In this document: positions 1 to 5,107 of the stretch, piece by piece
How positions within the stretch are numbered: position 1 is the stretch's first letter
Layout: each line of letters starts with the position of its first letter
NCBI GenBank assembly: GCA_902496125.1
Contig: CABUZU010000126.1
Span: 1 to 5,107 of the forward strand
From: an uncultured Lachnospiraceae bacterium
Lineage (GTDB): Bacteria; Bacillota; Clostridia; Lachnospirales; Lachnospiraceae
Direction of reading: 5' to 3'
Length of the DNA stretch: 5,107 nucleotides
Notes under the pieces: model-generated
What the model was told of the DNA's origin: nothing
Databases searched by the model: none
Seen by the model: only the letters and a program-made list of their open reading frames with translations
Made by a program: the position numbers and the translations under genes

Positions 1-184
1 CTGCGACTGCAAAACAAGCTGCCATACCTACTATTGTCTTAAACATTCTTGTCTTTACAAATTTTTGTTTCATAGGGCGTATTCCTTTTAACCTTTCTCT
101 TATCACATCTTCTTCTAACCATTTAGGATTCGGAATTTTATCTTCCTCCATTTTCTTTTTAATAAATTCTAAATCATCTTTCAT
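1..184 (-). CDS. Single-pass membrane protein, N-terminal part; probable partner of the ECF sigma factor (cut by window edge)
   Basis: Only the first 61 codons are present; the gene continues past the left edge. The ATG at 184-182 has a GGAG site 7 nt upstream and lies 4 bp after the sigma-factor stop codon, so translation of the two is probably coupled. The start reads MKDDLEFIKKKMEEDKIP: a charged, helical cytoplasmic segment of about 45 residues, then a basic stretch (KQKFVKTRMFK), then the beginning of a hydrophobic segment (TIVGMAACFAVA) at residues 50-61. This suggests an N-in, C-out single-span protein. In Clostridia, genes in this position behind an ECF sigma factor often encode membrane-anchored proteins with a large extracellular domain, in several cases a beta-propeller, and may act as anti-sigma factors. 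The membrane topology is read from sequence. The anti-sigma role is inferred from position, and the extracellular domain lies outside the window. Confidence 0.75.
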   Translation of the reverse strand, partial: MKDDLEFIKKKMEEDKIPNPKWLEEDVIRERLKGIRPMKQKFVKTRMFKTIVGMAACFAVA

Positions 185-188
185 ATTA

Positions 189-689
189 TCACTCCAAAAA
201 TTTTCTCATTTTCTTTAAACTTCTTGAAAGCTTTGAACGCACCCCTCCTGAGGTCATTCCTAATACATTTGCAATTTCTTTACTGTTAAATCCTGCAACG
301 GCAGATAATAATACCAATTCTTTTTCCTTCGGATTTAATTTTTCTAATGCTTCACATACTTCTGTATGATAGTTATCTTCTATTTGTAGATTTTTTACAT
401 CCTCAATATTTTCATTTTCTCTTTGAAAAATCTGATGTTTTATGTAATAGCTACATTTATTAGATAAAATTTTAAAAATCCAAGCATTAAAATATTCAGG
501 TTTTCTTAAATTTGAAATTTGCTCAAATGCACTAACTACACAGTCTGATACCGCATCTTCTGCATCATGACTGTTTCCTAATTTATAATAAGCATAGCGA
601 TACAACTGCATTTTTATTTCACTATACAAGCTACAAAAAGCGTCGACGTCTCCTTCTTTTGCTTTTAGAACTAGTTCTTTTTTACTCAC
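189..689 (-). CDS. ECF-type RNA polymerase sigma factor (sigma-70 family)
   Basis: An alternative sigma factor that would direct RNA polymerase to a small regulon, probably in response to an envelope signal. The preferred start is GTG at 689 (166 aa; VSKKELVLKAKEGD), because AAGG lies 7 nt upstream. A GTG at 707 would add six residues but has no ribosome site and coincides with the predicted transcription start. Region 2 spans about residues 17-85, with the helix around YRYAYYKLGNSHDAEDAVSD and the core-binding/-10 segment ending near FNAWIFKILSNKCSYYIK. Region 4 spans about 108-165, with a helix-turn-helix at FNSKEIANVLGMTSGGVRSK. There is no region 1 or 3, and the length is typical of ECF factors. 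It is transcribed from its own promoter after a terminator and is followed 4 bp later by a membrane-protein gene, the usual sigma/anti-sigma order. The family call is firm; the ECF subgroup and the signal are unknown. Confidence 0.93.
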   Translation of the reverse strand: MSKKELVLKAKEGDVDAFCSLYSEIKMQLYRYAYYKLGNSHDAEDAVSDCVVSAFEQISNLRKPEYFNAWIFKILSNKCSYYIKHQIFQRENENIEDVKNLQIEDNYHTEVCEALEKLNPKEKELVLLSAVAGFNSKEIANVLGMTSGGVRSKLSRSLKKMRKFLE

Positions 690-713
690 CTCTTCACCTT
701 CTTTCACTATTTA

Positions 714-742
714 AGTATCTATTTTTTATAAAAGTGTTGCAA
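714..742 (-). promoter_or_regulatory. Predicted promoter of the sigma-factor operon, possibly autoregulated
   Basis: On the minus strand, TTGCAA (742-737) is followed after 17 nt by GATACT (719-714), placing transcription start near 707 and giving a short leader to the GTG at 689. The match to SigA boxes is moderate (4 of 6 in each). The -35 can also be read as TGCAAC, with the AAC core common in ECF-recognised promoters, which would fit self-activation by the encoded sigma factor. The boxes and spacing are read directly; the polymerase form using them is inferred. Confidence 0.5.
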
Positions 743-744
743 GT

Positions 745-787
745 AATTAAAAAAATGTAGCTAAAATAAAATCTTAGCTACACTTTT
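745..787 (-). terminator. Rho-independent terminator after the lysR-type gene
   Basis: Minus-strand arms TGTAGCTAA (782-774) and TTAGCTACA (764-756) form a perfect 9-bp stem around a 9-nt spacer. The stem can be extended outward through a G-U pair into A-U pairs. A run of seven T residues on the minus strand (755-749) follows at once. It begins about 9 nt after the LysR stop codon and ends the selD-lysR transcript, isolating it from the sigma-factor unit. Confidence 0.88.
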
Positions 788-790
788 ACA

Positions 791-1693
791 TTAACAATGA
801 TAAACTTCCCTTACTAATCGAACAAATCGTTCTGACGATTTTGATAAATGACTATTTTTATTATAAACAAGATATAAATTTCTCTTCATATTTTTAGTAG
901 ATAATGGAAAATACAAAAGACTATGAGATTCCACTTCATTTTGAATTGCTAACTTAGAAATAATTGTAATTCCTAATCCATTCTTTACTGAGCGTTTAAT
1001 TACTTCTGGATTTTCGATATTTGCAACTACATTTAATGAATTGCTATCAATTCCTACTTTTTGTAACTGTCTTTCTGCTTCTTTTCTTGTTCCTGAACCA
1101 TTTTCTCTAATAATAAGTGGCTCATTTACAATCCAACTAACTGAAGATTCCTCTTCCTTTAATTTCTGATATTTTGGCGTATTAGGCATCGCTATCACTA
1201 ATTCATCCTGATAAATAGATATGTATTTACAATCCTTTTTATCAAGTATCGTACCAGTAAATCCAACATCCGCCATCTGATGAACTACCCTATCTACTAC
1301 CTGTCCACTATCCGTTTCTGTCACTTTAAAAGATTGATTTGGATATTTTTCTGTATATTTAGAAAGAATATCCGGAAGTAGATACTGCGCCGGAACAGAA
1401 GAGGTTGCTATATTAACACAACCATGTTCATCTTCCTCTTCTGAAATAAAGATTTGTTTAATCTTTTTTTCCATATCTACCATATTTTTTGCATACTGAT
1501 ATAAAATCTCACCATCTTTTGAAAGATTGACTTCCTTTGTATTACGTACAAAAAGTCTTACTTTTAATTCCTTCTCTAAAGATGCAATATGGGCACTAAT
1601 TGTTGGCTGTGTTAAAAATAGTTTCTTAGCAGCCTTTGAAAAACTTCCATTATCTGTAACTTCAACAAATGCTTCTAATTGCTTTAAATTCAT
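791..1693 (-). CDS. LysR-family transcriptional regulator, selenium-metabolism-associated type
   Basis: A DNA-binding regulator of 300 aa, a normal length for LysR proteins. The N-terminal winged helix-turn-helix covers about residues 1-60 (FVEVTDNGSFSKAAKKLFLT, then QPTISAHIASLEKELKVRLF). A linker helix and a two-lobed effector-binding domain follow from about residue 90 to the end, with the segments PAQYLLPDILSKY, ADVGFTGTILDKKDCKYI and DELVIAMPN. These segments and the neighbouring selD match the clostridial group named for association with selenium metabolism; this subgroup call rests on remembered family features. The ATG at 1693 has an AAGAGG site about 11 nt upstream. The gene starts 24 nt after the selD stop with no promoter or terminator between them, so the two are probably one transcript, ending at the hairpin at 745-787. 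The effector and target sites are unknown; genes for selenium uptake, SelA/SelB or selenoproteins are plausible targets. Confidence 0.93.
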   Translation of the reverse strand: MNLKQLEAFVEVTDNGSFSKAAKKLFLTQPTISAHIASLEKELKVRLFVRNTKEVNLSKDGEILYQYAKNMVDMEKKIKQIFISEEEDEHGCVNIATSSVPAQYLLPDILSKYTEKYPNQSFKVTETDSGQVVDRVVHQMADVGFTGTILDKKDCKYISIYQDELVIAMPNTPKYQKLKEEESSVSWIVNEPLIIRENGSGTRKEAERQLQKVGIDSNSLNVVANIENPEVIKRSVKNGLGITIISKLAIQNEVESHSLLYFPLSTKNMKRNLYLVYNKNSHLSKSSERFVRLVREVYHC

Positions 1694-1717
1694 TTTATTC
1701 CCATCCTCTTATCAATC

Positions 1718-2752
1718 TTAATAGAGAGCAATTAGTTTTTCTTCCTTTGGTATAACCCTACCGATAATTGAAACCTGTGTATCTAATTGTTTCTTAGATA
1801 ATTCTTCCATCATCTGGGATACACATTCTGGAGGCACACTTAATAAAAGACCTCCTGAGGTCTGTGGGTCATAAAGCAAGTCTACAAAATGCTCTTTTAC
1901 ATGTTGAAAATCAATTTTATCCTGGGAATAACTACGATTTTTATAAGCTCCTGCTGGAACAAGTCCCATCTTTGCATACTCTATTGCATCATCTAAATAT
2001 GCAATACTATCTACGCTAAGTTCAAATGTTACCTGACTAGCCTCGGCCATTTCTACACAATGTCCTAATAAGCCAAATCCAGTAATATCCGTACAAGCAT
2101 TTACTTGATAATGGTCAACAACTTCTTTGGCTTTTTTATTTAACGAAGACATTACTTGTACAGCTTCGTCAATTGCACTCTTCGATGCCATTTCTGCTTT
2201 GATTGCTGTATTGATAATACCAGTACCGATTTGTTTTGTTAAAATTAAAACATCGTCAGGTTTACAACCATAGTTTTTAAAGATTTTATCTGGATGTACA
2301 AATCCAGATACACAAAGACCATATTTAGGTTCGTCATCTTGTACTGAATGACCACCTACTAATACGGCTCCTGCTTCTTTTACTTTATCAGCTCCTCCTG
2401 CTAAAATGTCTCCTAAAATACCAGGGTCTAAACAACTTGGAAAACCCACAATATTTAAAGCAATCCTCGGTTCTCCACCCATTGCATAAACGTCACTTAA
2501 TGAGTTTGCCGCTGCAATCTGTCCAAACGTATAGGGGTCATCAACAATCGGAGTAAAGAAATCTACGGTTTGTATCAATGCAACATCATCGGTAATTTTA
2601 TAAATTGCTGCATCATCACTCGTCTCAATTCCCACTAAAAGATTCTCATCATGAAATTTAGGTAGCTTACCCAGAACCTGGGCAAGGGTCTCTGGACCAA
2701 TTTTGGCAGCTCAACCCGATGTTTTTGAAAACTGTGTCAATCGAATACTCAT
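1718..2752 (-). CDS. selD: Selenide, water dikinase (selenophosphate synthetase), selenocysteine-containing
   Basis: SelD uses ATP, selenide and water to make selenophosphate, AMP and phosphate; selenophosphate is the donor for selenocysteine synthesis on tRNA-Sec and for selenouridine in tRNA. Read from ATG 2752 through an in-frame TGA at 2713-2711, the product is 344 aa, the usual SelD length. The N-terminus MSIRLTQFSKTSGUAAKIGP places selenocysteine at residue 14 and lysine at 17, matching the catalytic Cys17 and Lys20 of E. coli SelD. Other family motifs follow: GIETSDDAAIY (from residue 41), DFFTPIVDDPYTFGQIAAAN with SLSDVYAMGG (64-93), VGGHSVQDDEPKYG (about 132-145), TDITGFGLLGH and DPQTSGG (295-301). 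AAGGAGGT lies upstream of the ATG, 11 nt from its GGAGG core. Taking the TGA as a stop would leave a start near 2635 and drop the first 39 residues with the catalytic site. The lysR gene follows 24 nt downstream. selA, selB and selC are not in this window. Confidence 0.95.
2666..2686 (-). promoter_or_regulatory. Candidate bacterial SECIS element for the selD UGA codon
   Basis: In the selD mRNA, CUUGCCCAG (2686-2678) pairs with CUGGGUAAG (2674-2666) over nine positions, one of them a G-U pair, closing a three-base loop GUU (2677-2675). The loop begins 34 nt after the UGA and has G first. Known bacterial SECIS elements lie just downstream of the UGA, within the coding region, with a G at the start of the apical loop that SelB recognises. 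A smaller hairpin GGUC-CAGA-GACC (2698-2687) abuts it on the UGA side. A competing fold also exists: CCAGAGACC (2695-2687) with GGUUCUGG (2678-2671) and one bulged G. SelB binding is inferred. Confidence 0.65.
2711..2713 (-). other. In-frame UGA selenocysteine codon of selD
   Basis: The codon TGA (2713-2711) sits between GGT and GCT in the motif TSG-U-AAK. The reading frame on both sides matches SelD, and the position is where other SelD proteins carry catalytic Cys or Sec. It is therefore recoding, not a stop or a disabling mutation. Confidence 0.93.
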
Positions 2753-2825
2753 TTTATTGATAACCTCCTTTCTATTTAATGTTCTCTCAAAATCGAGATG
2801 GTTTATTAATATCCATTAAGTTTTA

Positions 2826-2854
2826 ATTATAGCTTATATCTATTAATTTGTCAA
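2826..2854 (-). promoter_or_regulatory. Consensus SigA-type promoter of selD-lysR
   Basis: On the minus strand a perfect TTGACA (2854-2849) and a perfect TATAAT (2831-2826) are separated by 17 nt. Transcription would start near 2819, leaving a leader of about 67 nt before the selD ATG. The -35 box lies inside the last codons of the upstream MATE gene (Leu-Thr of its KLTN C-terminus). A short inverted repeat, TCTC-N6-GAGA (2785-2798), falls within the leader and could be an operator or a weak hairpin. Confidence 0.85.
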
Positions 2855-4174
2855 CTTACTTGCTTTTCTTATATAACTAAATCCTACAAAATCTGCTAAA
2901 AACCATCCAATTGGAATAGCCCACCAAATACCTAAAAGTCCAATAGATTCAATCGGTGCTAAAGCATAGGCAAGAACTACTCTAGTTCCTAATGAGATAA
3001 TTGTTAAAATAACAGACATCCATGGCATATTAATTGCACGATAGAAACCATATAATAAGAACAAGCAACCAATACCACAGTAACAAGCTCCTTCAATTCT
3101 AAGATAGGTTACACCCACTGCAATTACTTCTACTTCTGAAGCTTTTATAAAGATTTGCATAAGAATTGGTGCAAAAGCAAAGACAATTACAGAAATTATC
3201 AAACAAAAAACTACTGCTATTTTTACTGCTAATAAAATACCTGCTCGAATTCGTTCTTTATTTTTAGCTCCATAATTTTGAGCAATAAAAGTCGAAAATG
3301 CATTTCCAAAGTCTTGTACAGGTATGTAGGCAAACGAATCAATTTTTACTGCCGCACTAAAAGCAGCCATAACAACAACGCCAAAGCTATTTACCAGTCC
3401 TTGTATCATCAAAATTCCAAAATTCATAATAGACTGTTGTAGACAAGTAACGGTTGAATATTGTAAAATCATCTTAAAAAGGTCTTTCCTTATACACAGA
3501 TGTCTCCGTCTTAAACAAACCATTTCTTCCTTTTTAATCGTATAAAGTAAAATTCCAATCGCTGAAAACCCTTGTGCAATTACGGTCGCTAATGCTGCAC
3601 CCGATACTCCTAGCGGAATTACAATTACAAATATAATATCTAAAACAATATTCATAACTGCTGAAATTCCTAGAAAAATTAAAGGGGTAAAGGAATTGCC
3701 CAAGGCTCTTAATAAACAAGCGAGGTAATTATACAAGAAAGTAAATAAAATTCCTAAAAATATAATTTGTAGATAATCTTTAGTTTCTTTTAAAATACTA
3801 CTTGGAATCTGTAATAATATTATAATGGAGTCAATTGCTACAATAACACAAATATTAATAGCAATCGCTACTACTGCAATAAATAAAAAAGAAATAAAAA
3901 AACTAGTCTTTAAATCATCTAATTTTTTTGCTCCATAAAAAATTGAAAATGCAGCTCCACTTCCCATACACATTCCTAAAATAACAGAAGTTAAAAATAC
4001 CATTAAAGTATAAGAAGAACCCACCGCTGCTAATGCATCTTTTCCTAAAAATCTTCCAACAATCAACGTATCAGCAATGTTATAAAATTGTTGCAAAAGA
4101 TTTCCAAGTATCATAGGAATAGCAAAAAATATCATAGATTTTGTTACATTGCCAGTTAATAAATTATTCTTCAT
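2843..4174 (-). CDS. MATE-family multidrug/metabolite efflux transporter
   Basis: An integral membrane antiporter of the MATE family, which exports cationic drugs or metabolites in exchange for sodium ions or protons. The product is 443 aa from ATG 4174, a normal MATE length with room for 12 membrane helices. Family signatures are IPMILGNLLQQFYNIADTLI followed by VGRFLG (residues 19-44), CLLRALGNSFTPLIFL, SAVMNIVLDIIFV, then in the second half AQNYGAKNKERI and YRAINMPWMSVILTI. Each half has the internal repeat expected of MATE proteins. The start at 4174 is chosen because GGAGGAGG ends 6 nt upstream. A longer frame from TTG 4225 would begin inside the promoter -35 box and is not credible. Downstream, selD begins about 90 bp later without a clear terminator, so some readthrough is possible. 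Its substrate cannot be told from sequence. Confidence 0.95.
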   Translation of the reverse strand: MKNNLLTGNVTKSMIFFAIPMILGNLLQQFYNIADTLIVGRFLGKDALAAVGSSYTLMVFLTSVILGMCMGSGAAFSIFYGAKKLDDLKTSFFISFLFIAVVAIAINICVIVAIDSIIILLQIPSSILKETKDYLQIIFLGILFTFLYNYLACLLRALGNSFTPLIFLGISAVMNIVLDIIFVIVIPLGVSGAALATVIAQGFSAIGILLYTIKKEEMVCLRRRHLCIRKDLFKMILQYSTVTCLQQSIMNFGILMIQGLVNSFGVVVMAAFSAAVKIDSFAYIPVQDFGNAFSTFIAQNYGAKNKERIRAGILLAVKIAVVFCLIISVIVFAFAPILMQIFIKASEVEVIAVGVTYLRIEGACYCGIGCLFLLYGFYRAINMPWMSVILTIISLGTRVVLAYALAPIESIGLLGIWWAIPIGWFLADFVGFSYIRKASKLTN

Positions 4175-4196
4175 TTGTGTCCTCCTCCATAAAGAC

Positions 4197-4225
4197 AGTA
4201 TAAAGGATATGCTTCTAATTGTCAA
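4197..4225 (-). promoter_or_regulatory. SigA-type promoter of the minus-strand MATE gene
   Basis: On the minus strand, TTGACA (4225-4220) and TATACT (4202-4197) are 17 nt apart, giving a predicted start near 4190 and a very short leader of about 16 nt carrying the GGAGGAGG ribosome site. The -35 box lies 9 bp from the -35 box of the opposing promoter, so the two could interfere or share a regulator. Confidence 0.82.
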
Positions 4226-4234
4226 AAAAATTAC

Positions 4235-4263
4235 TTTACATTCTTTCTTATTCCAAGTATACT
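4235..4263 (+). promoter_or_regulatory. SigA-type promoter of the small-protein/MATE operon
   Basis: On the plus strand, TTTACA (4235-4240) and TATACT (4258-4263) are 17 nt apart, giving a predicted start near 4270 and a leader of about 24 nt before the GTG at 4294. It is arranged back-to-back with the promoter of the minus-strand MATE gene. Confidence 0.75.
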
Positions 4264-4271
4264 ATGTAGTA
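4260..4271. promoter_or_regulatory. Candidate operator, inverted repeat TACTA-TG-TAGTA
   Basis: Two perfect 5-base arms around a 2-base centre overlap the -10 box and the predicted transcription start of the plus-strand promoter, where a bound repressor would block initiation. The overlapping palindrome AGTATACT (4256-4263) may reflect the -10 box alone. No regulator gene lies beside it in this window, so the binding protein is unknown. Confidence 0.3.
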
Positions 4272-4293
4272 ATATATATAGGGAGATGATAGT

Positions 4294-4572
4294 GTGACAA
4301 TTTTTGAAATGTTAGATGAACTACAACACAAGGCAAATCGTGATGAAAAAGTAAAGGAACGATTTCTAGAAACAAGAAAAAGTGAAAAACCTGTAGATGC
4401 TTTTTGTAAACTATGTCAAGAATATGGTTATCCTATTTATGCAATGGATTTAATTAGTGCAGGCGAAGAATTTTATGCCGAAATGAAACGTAGCACGAAT
4501 GGTGGTGGTGAAAACTCTCCTAAACTAAAGGGCGAAGACGATTTTTATGAAATGTTTTTTGCGAATTTATAA
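4294..4572 (+). CDS. Small protein of unknown function, Nif11-like layout with a Gly-Gly-Gly stretch
   Basis: A 92-aa soluble, charged protein beginning at GTG 4294, with GGGAG 8 nt upstream; no signal peptide or membrane segment is visible. Residues 1-65 look helical and resemble the Nif11 layout (LQHKANRDEKVKERFLE, a central AFCKLCQEYGYPI, then MDLISAGEEFY). They include a CxxC pair at 38 and 41. Residues 66-72 are RSTNGGG, then an acidic, aromatic tail of 20 residues, ending EDDFYEMFFANL. Nif11-type domains serve as leader peptides of some ribosomally made, modified peptides and can end at a double glycine, so a precursor role is possible. However, the tail has one Ser and no Thr or Cys, and no modification enzyme or C39 peptidase is in view. 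The gene lies 17 nt before a MATE gene in an apparent operon. It is a real gene by its ribosome site, promoter and context; its function is unassigned. Confidence 0.88.
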   Translation: MTIFEMLDELQHKANRDEKVKERFLETRKSEKPVDAFCKLCQEYGYPIYAMDLISAGEEFYAEMKRSTNGGGENSPKLKGEDDFYEMFFANL

Positions 4573-4589
4573 GAAAGGTGGTACAAAAG

Positions 4590-5107
4590 ATGTCTCAACA
4601 AGAAAACGCAGATTTAAGTAAAGGCAGTCCCATAAGGCTGCTTTTTAAATTAGCACTTCCAGCTATTGTAGCTCAAATCATTAATGTATTATACAATATG
4701 GTTGATAGAATGTATATTGGTCACATTCCAAAAATTGGAGCACAAGCCCTTACAGGAGTTGGTGTTACCATGCCAATTATTATGTCTATCAGTGCCTTTG
4801 CAGCTTTAGTTAGTATGGGCGGTGCACCAAGAGCAGCCATTATGATGGGGAAAAAAGATGAAAAATCCGCTGAAAAAATTCTTGGAAACTGTTTTGGTGC
4901 ATTAATCATTGTAGCAGTTTTACTTACTGTTTTTTTTCAACTATTTGGTCGTCAAATTTTACTAATGTTTGGTGCAAGTAATACAACTATTGAATATGCA
5001 TGGCAATATATGAGCATTTATACATTGGGAACCATTTTTGTTCAAATTGCACTTGGAATGAATGCCTTTATTACTACACAGGGATTTGCTAAAATTAGTA
5101 TGGCAAC
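4590..5107 (+). CDS. MATE-family efflux transporter, N-terminal part (cut by window edge)
   Basis: The first 172 codons of a second MATE transporter, running off the right edge without a stop; a complete protein would be about 450 aa. ATG 4590 has AAGGTGG about 8 nt upstream and follows the small-protein stop codon by 17 nt, so the two genes are probably one operon. The N-terminus MSQQENADLSKGSPIRLLFK leads into the first helix (ALPAIVAQIINVLYNMVDRM), with YIGHIPKIGAQALTGVGVTM after it. Later come SMGGAPRAAIMMGKKDEKSA and MSIYTLGTIFVQIALGMNAF. The helices and the Asn-Met-Val-Asp segment (residues 36-39) mark the family. The YIGHIP variant, versus VGRFLG in the neighbouring transporter, shows that the two belong to different MATE branches and are not a recent duplication. 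The substrate is unknown. Confidence 0.94.
   Translation, partial: MSQQENADLSKGSPIRLLFKLALPAIVAQIINVLYNMVDRMYIGHIPKIGAQALTGVGVTMPIIMSISAFAALVSMGGAPRAAIMMGKKDEKSAEKILGNCFGALIIVAVLLTVFFQLFGRQILLMFGASNTTIEYAWQYMSIYTLGTIFVQIALGMNAFITTQGFAKISMA

Noticed and set aside
690..707. Longer sigma-factor start at GTG 707
   Set aside because: There is no ribosome site upstream, and it coincides with the predicted transcription start; the GTG at 689 has AAGG at 7 nt.
1527..1721. Plus-strand reading frame of 64 codons
   Set aside because: It is antisense to the lysR start and the selD end, has no ribosome site or family resemblance, and is a shadow of the real genes.
2636..2752. UGA in selD taken as a stop or a pseudogene mutation, with translation starting at 2635
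   Set aside because: The frame on both sides of the UGA encodes the conserved SelD N-terminus, the ribosome site precedes 2752, and Sec is known at this exact position in the family. The 2635 start has no comparable ribosome site and would remove the catalytic residue and lysine.
2753..2842. A tRNA-Sec gene or riboswitch between the MATE gene and selD
   Set aside because: The roughly 90 bp are AT-rich and explained by the promoter and ribosome site; no cloverleaf or known riboswitch core is visible.
3534..3719. Minus-strand reading frame of 61 codons inside the MATE gene
   Set aside because: It is an alternate frame of a well-supported membrane protein gene with no initiation signal.
4175..4225. 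Extended N-terminus of the minus-strand MATE protein from TTG 4225
   Set aside because: It would begin at the TTGACA of the promoter, upstream of the predicted transcription start; GGAGGAGG clearly serves the ATG at 4174.
4721..4909. Minus-strand reading frame of 62 codons
   Set aside because: It is antisense to the second MATE gene, whose plus-strand frame clearly encodes the family.
1..5107. Mobile element, CRISPR array or prophage
   Set aside because: No transposase, integrase, regularly spaced repeats or terminal inverted repeats were seen on either strand.

Overview
The window reads as chromosomal DNA from a low-GC Gram-positive anaerobe (Bacillota, class Clostridia, plausibly a Lachnospiraceae-like gut bacterium). 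The grounds are its strongly AT-rich sequence, strong purine-rich Shine-Dalgarno sites, consensus SigA-type promoters, a selenium-metabolism LysR/SelD pair of the clostridial kind, and an ECF sigma factor followed by a single-pass membrane protein. No species can be named from the sequence alone.

Layout from left to right. Positions 1-707 (minus strand) hold an ECF sigma factor and, 4 bp behind it, the start of a membrane protein that runs off the left edge and is probably its regulator. They have their own promoter, separated by a strong terminator (about 745-787) from the next unit. Positions 791-2752 (minus) hold selD followed by a LysR regulator of the selenium-associated type. selD is itself a selenoprotein gene: an in-frame UGA at 2711-2713 lies in the catalytic motif and a SECIS-like hairpin follows it. 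A conventional stop-to-stop reading loses the first 39 residues, including the catalytic selenocysteine. Positions 2843-4174 (minus) hold a complete MATE-family efflux transporter. Positions 4175-4293 hold two divergent promoters. Positions 4294-5107 (plus) hold a 92-residue small protein with a Nif11-like layout and a Gly-Gly-Gly stretch, then a second, different MATE transporter cut by the right edge.

How the genes work together. SelD makes selenophosphate, the selenium donor for selenocysteine. Because its own mRNA needs selenocysteine insertion, SelD output should depend on selenium supply, and the co-transcribed LysR protein is the likely regulator of selenium genes. The two MATE genes and the small protein form a second module around shared divergent promoters. 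The ECF sigma/membrane-protein pair is a third, independent signalling unit. The main points for a second look are the hidden selenoprotein SelD with its SECIS candidate and the small GGG-motif protein paired with a MATE exporter.
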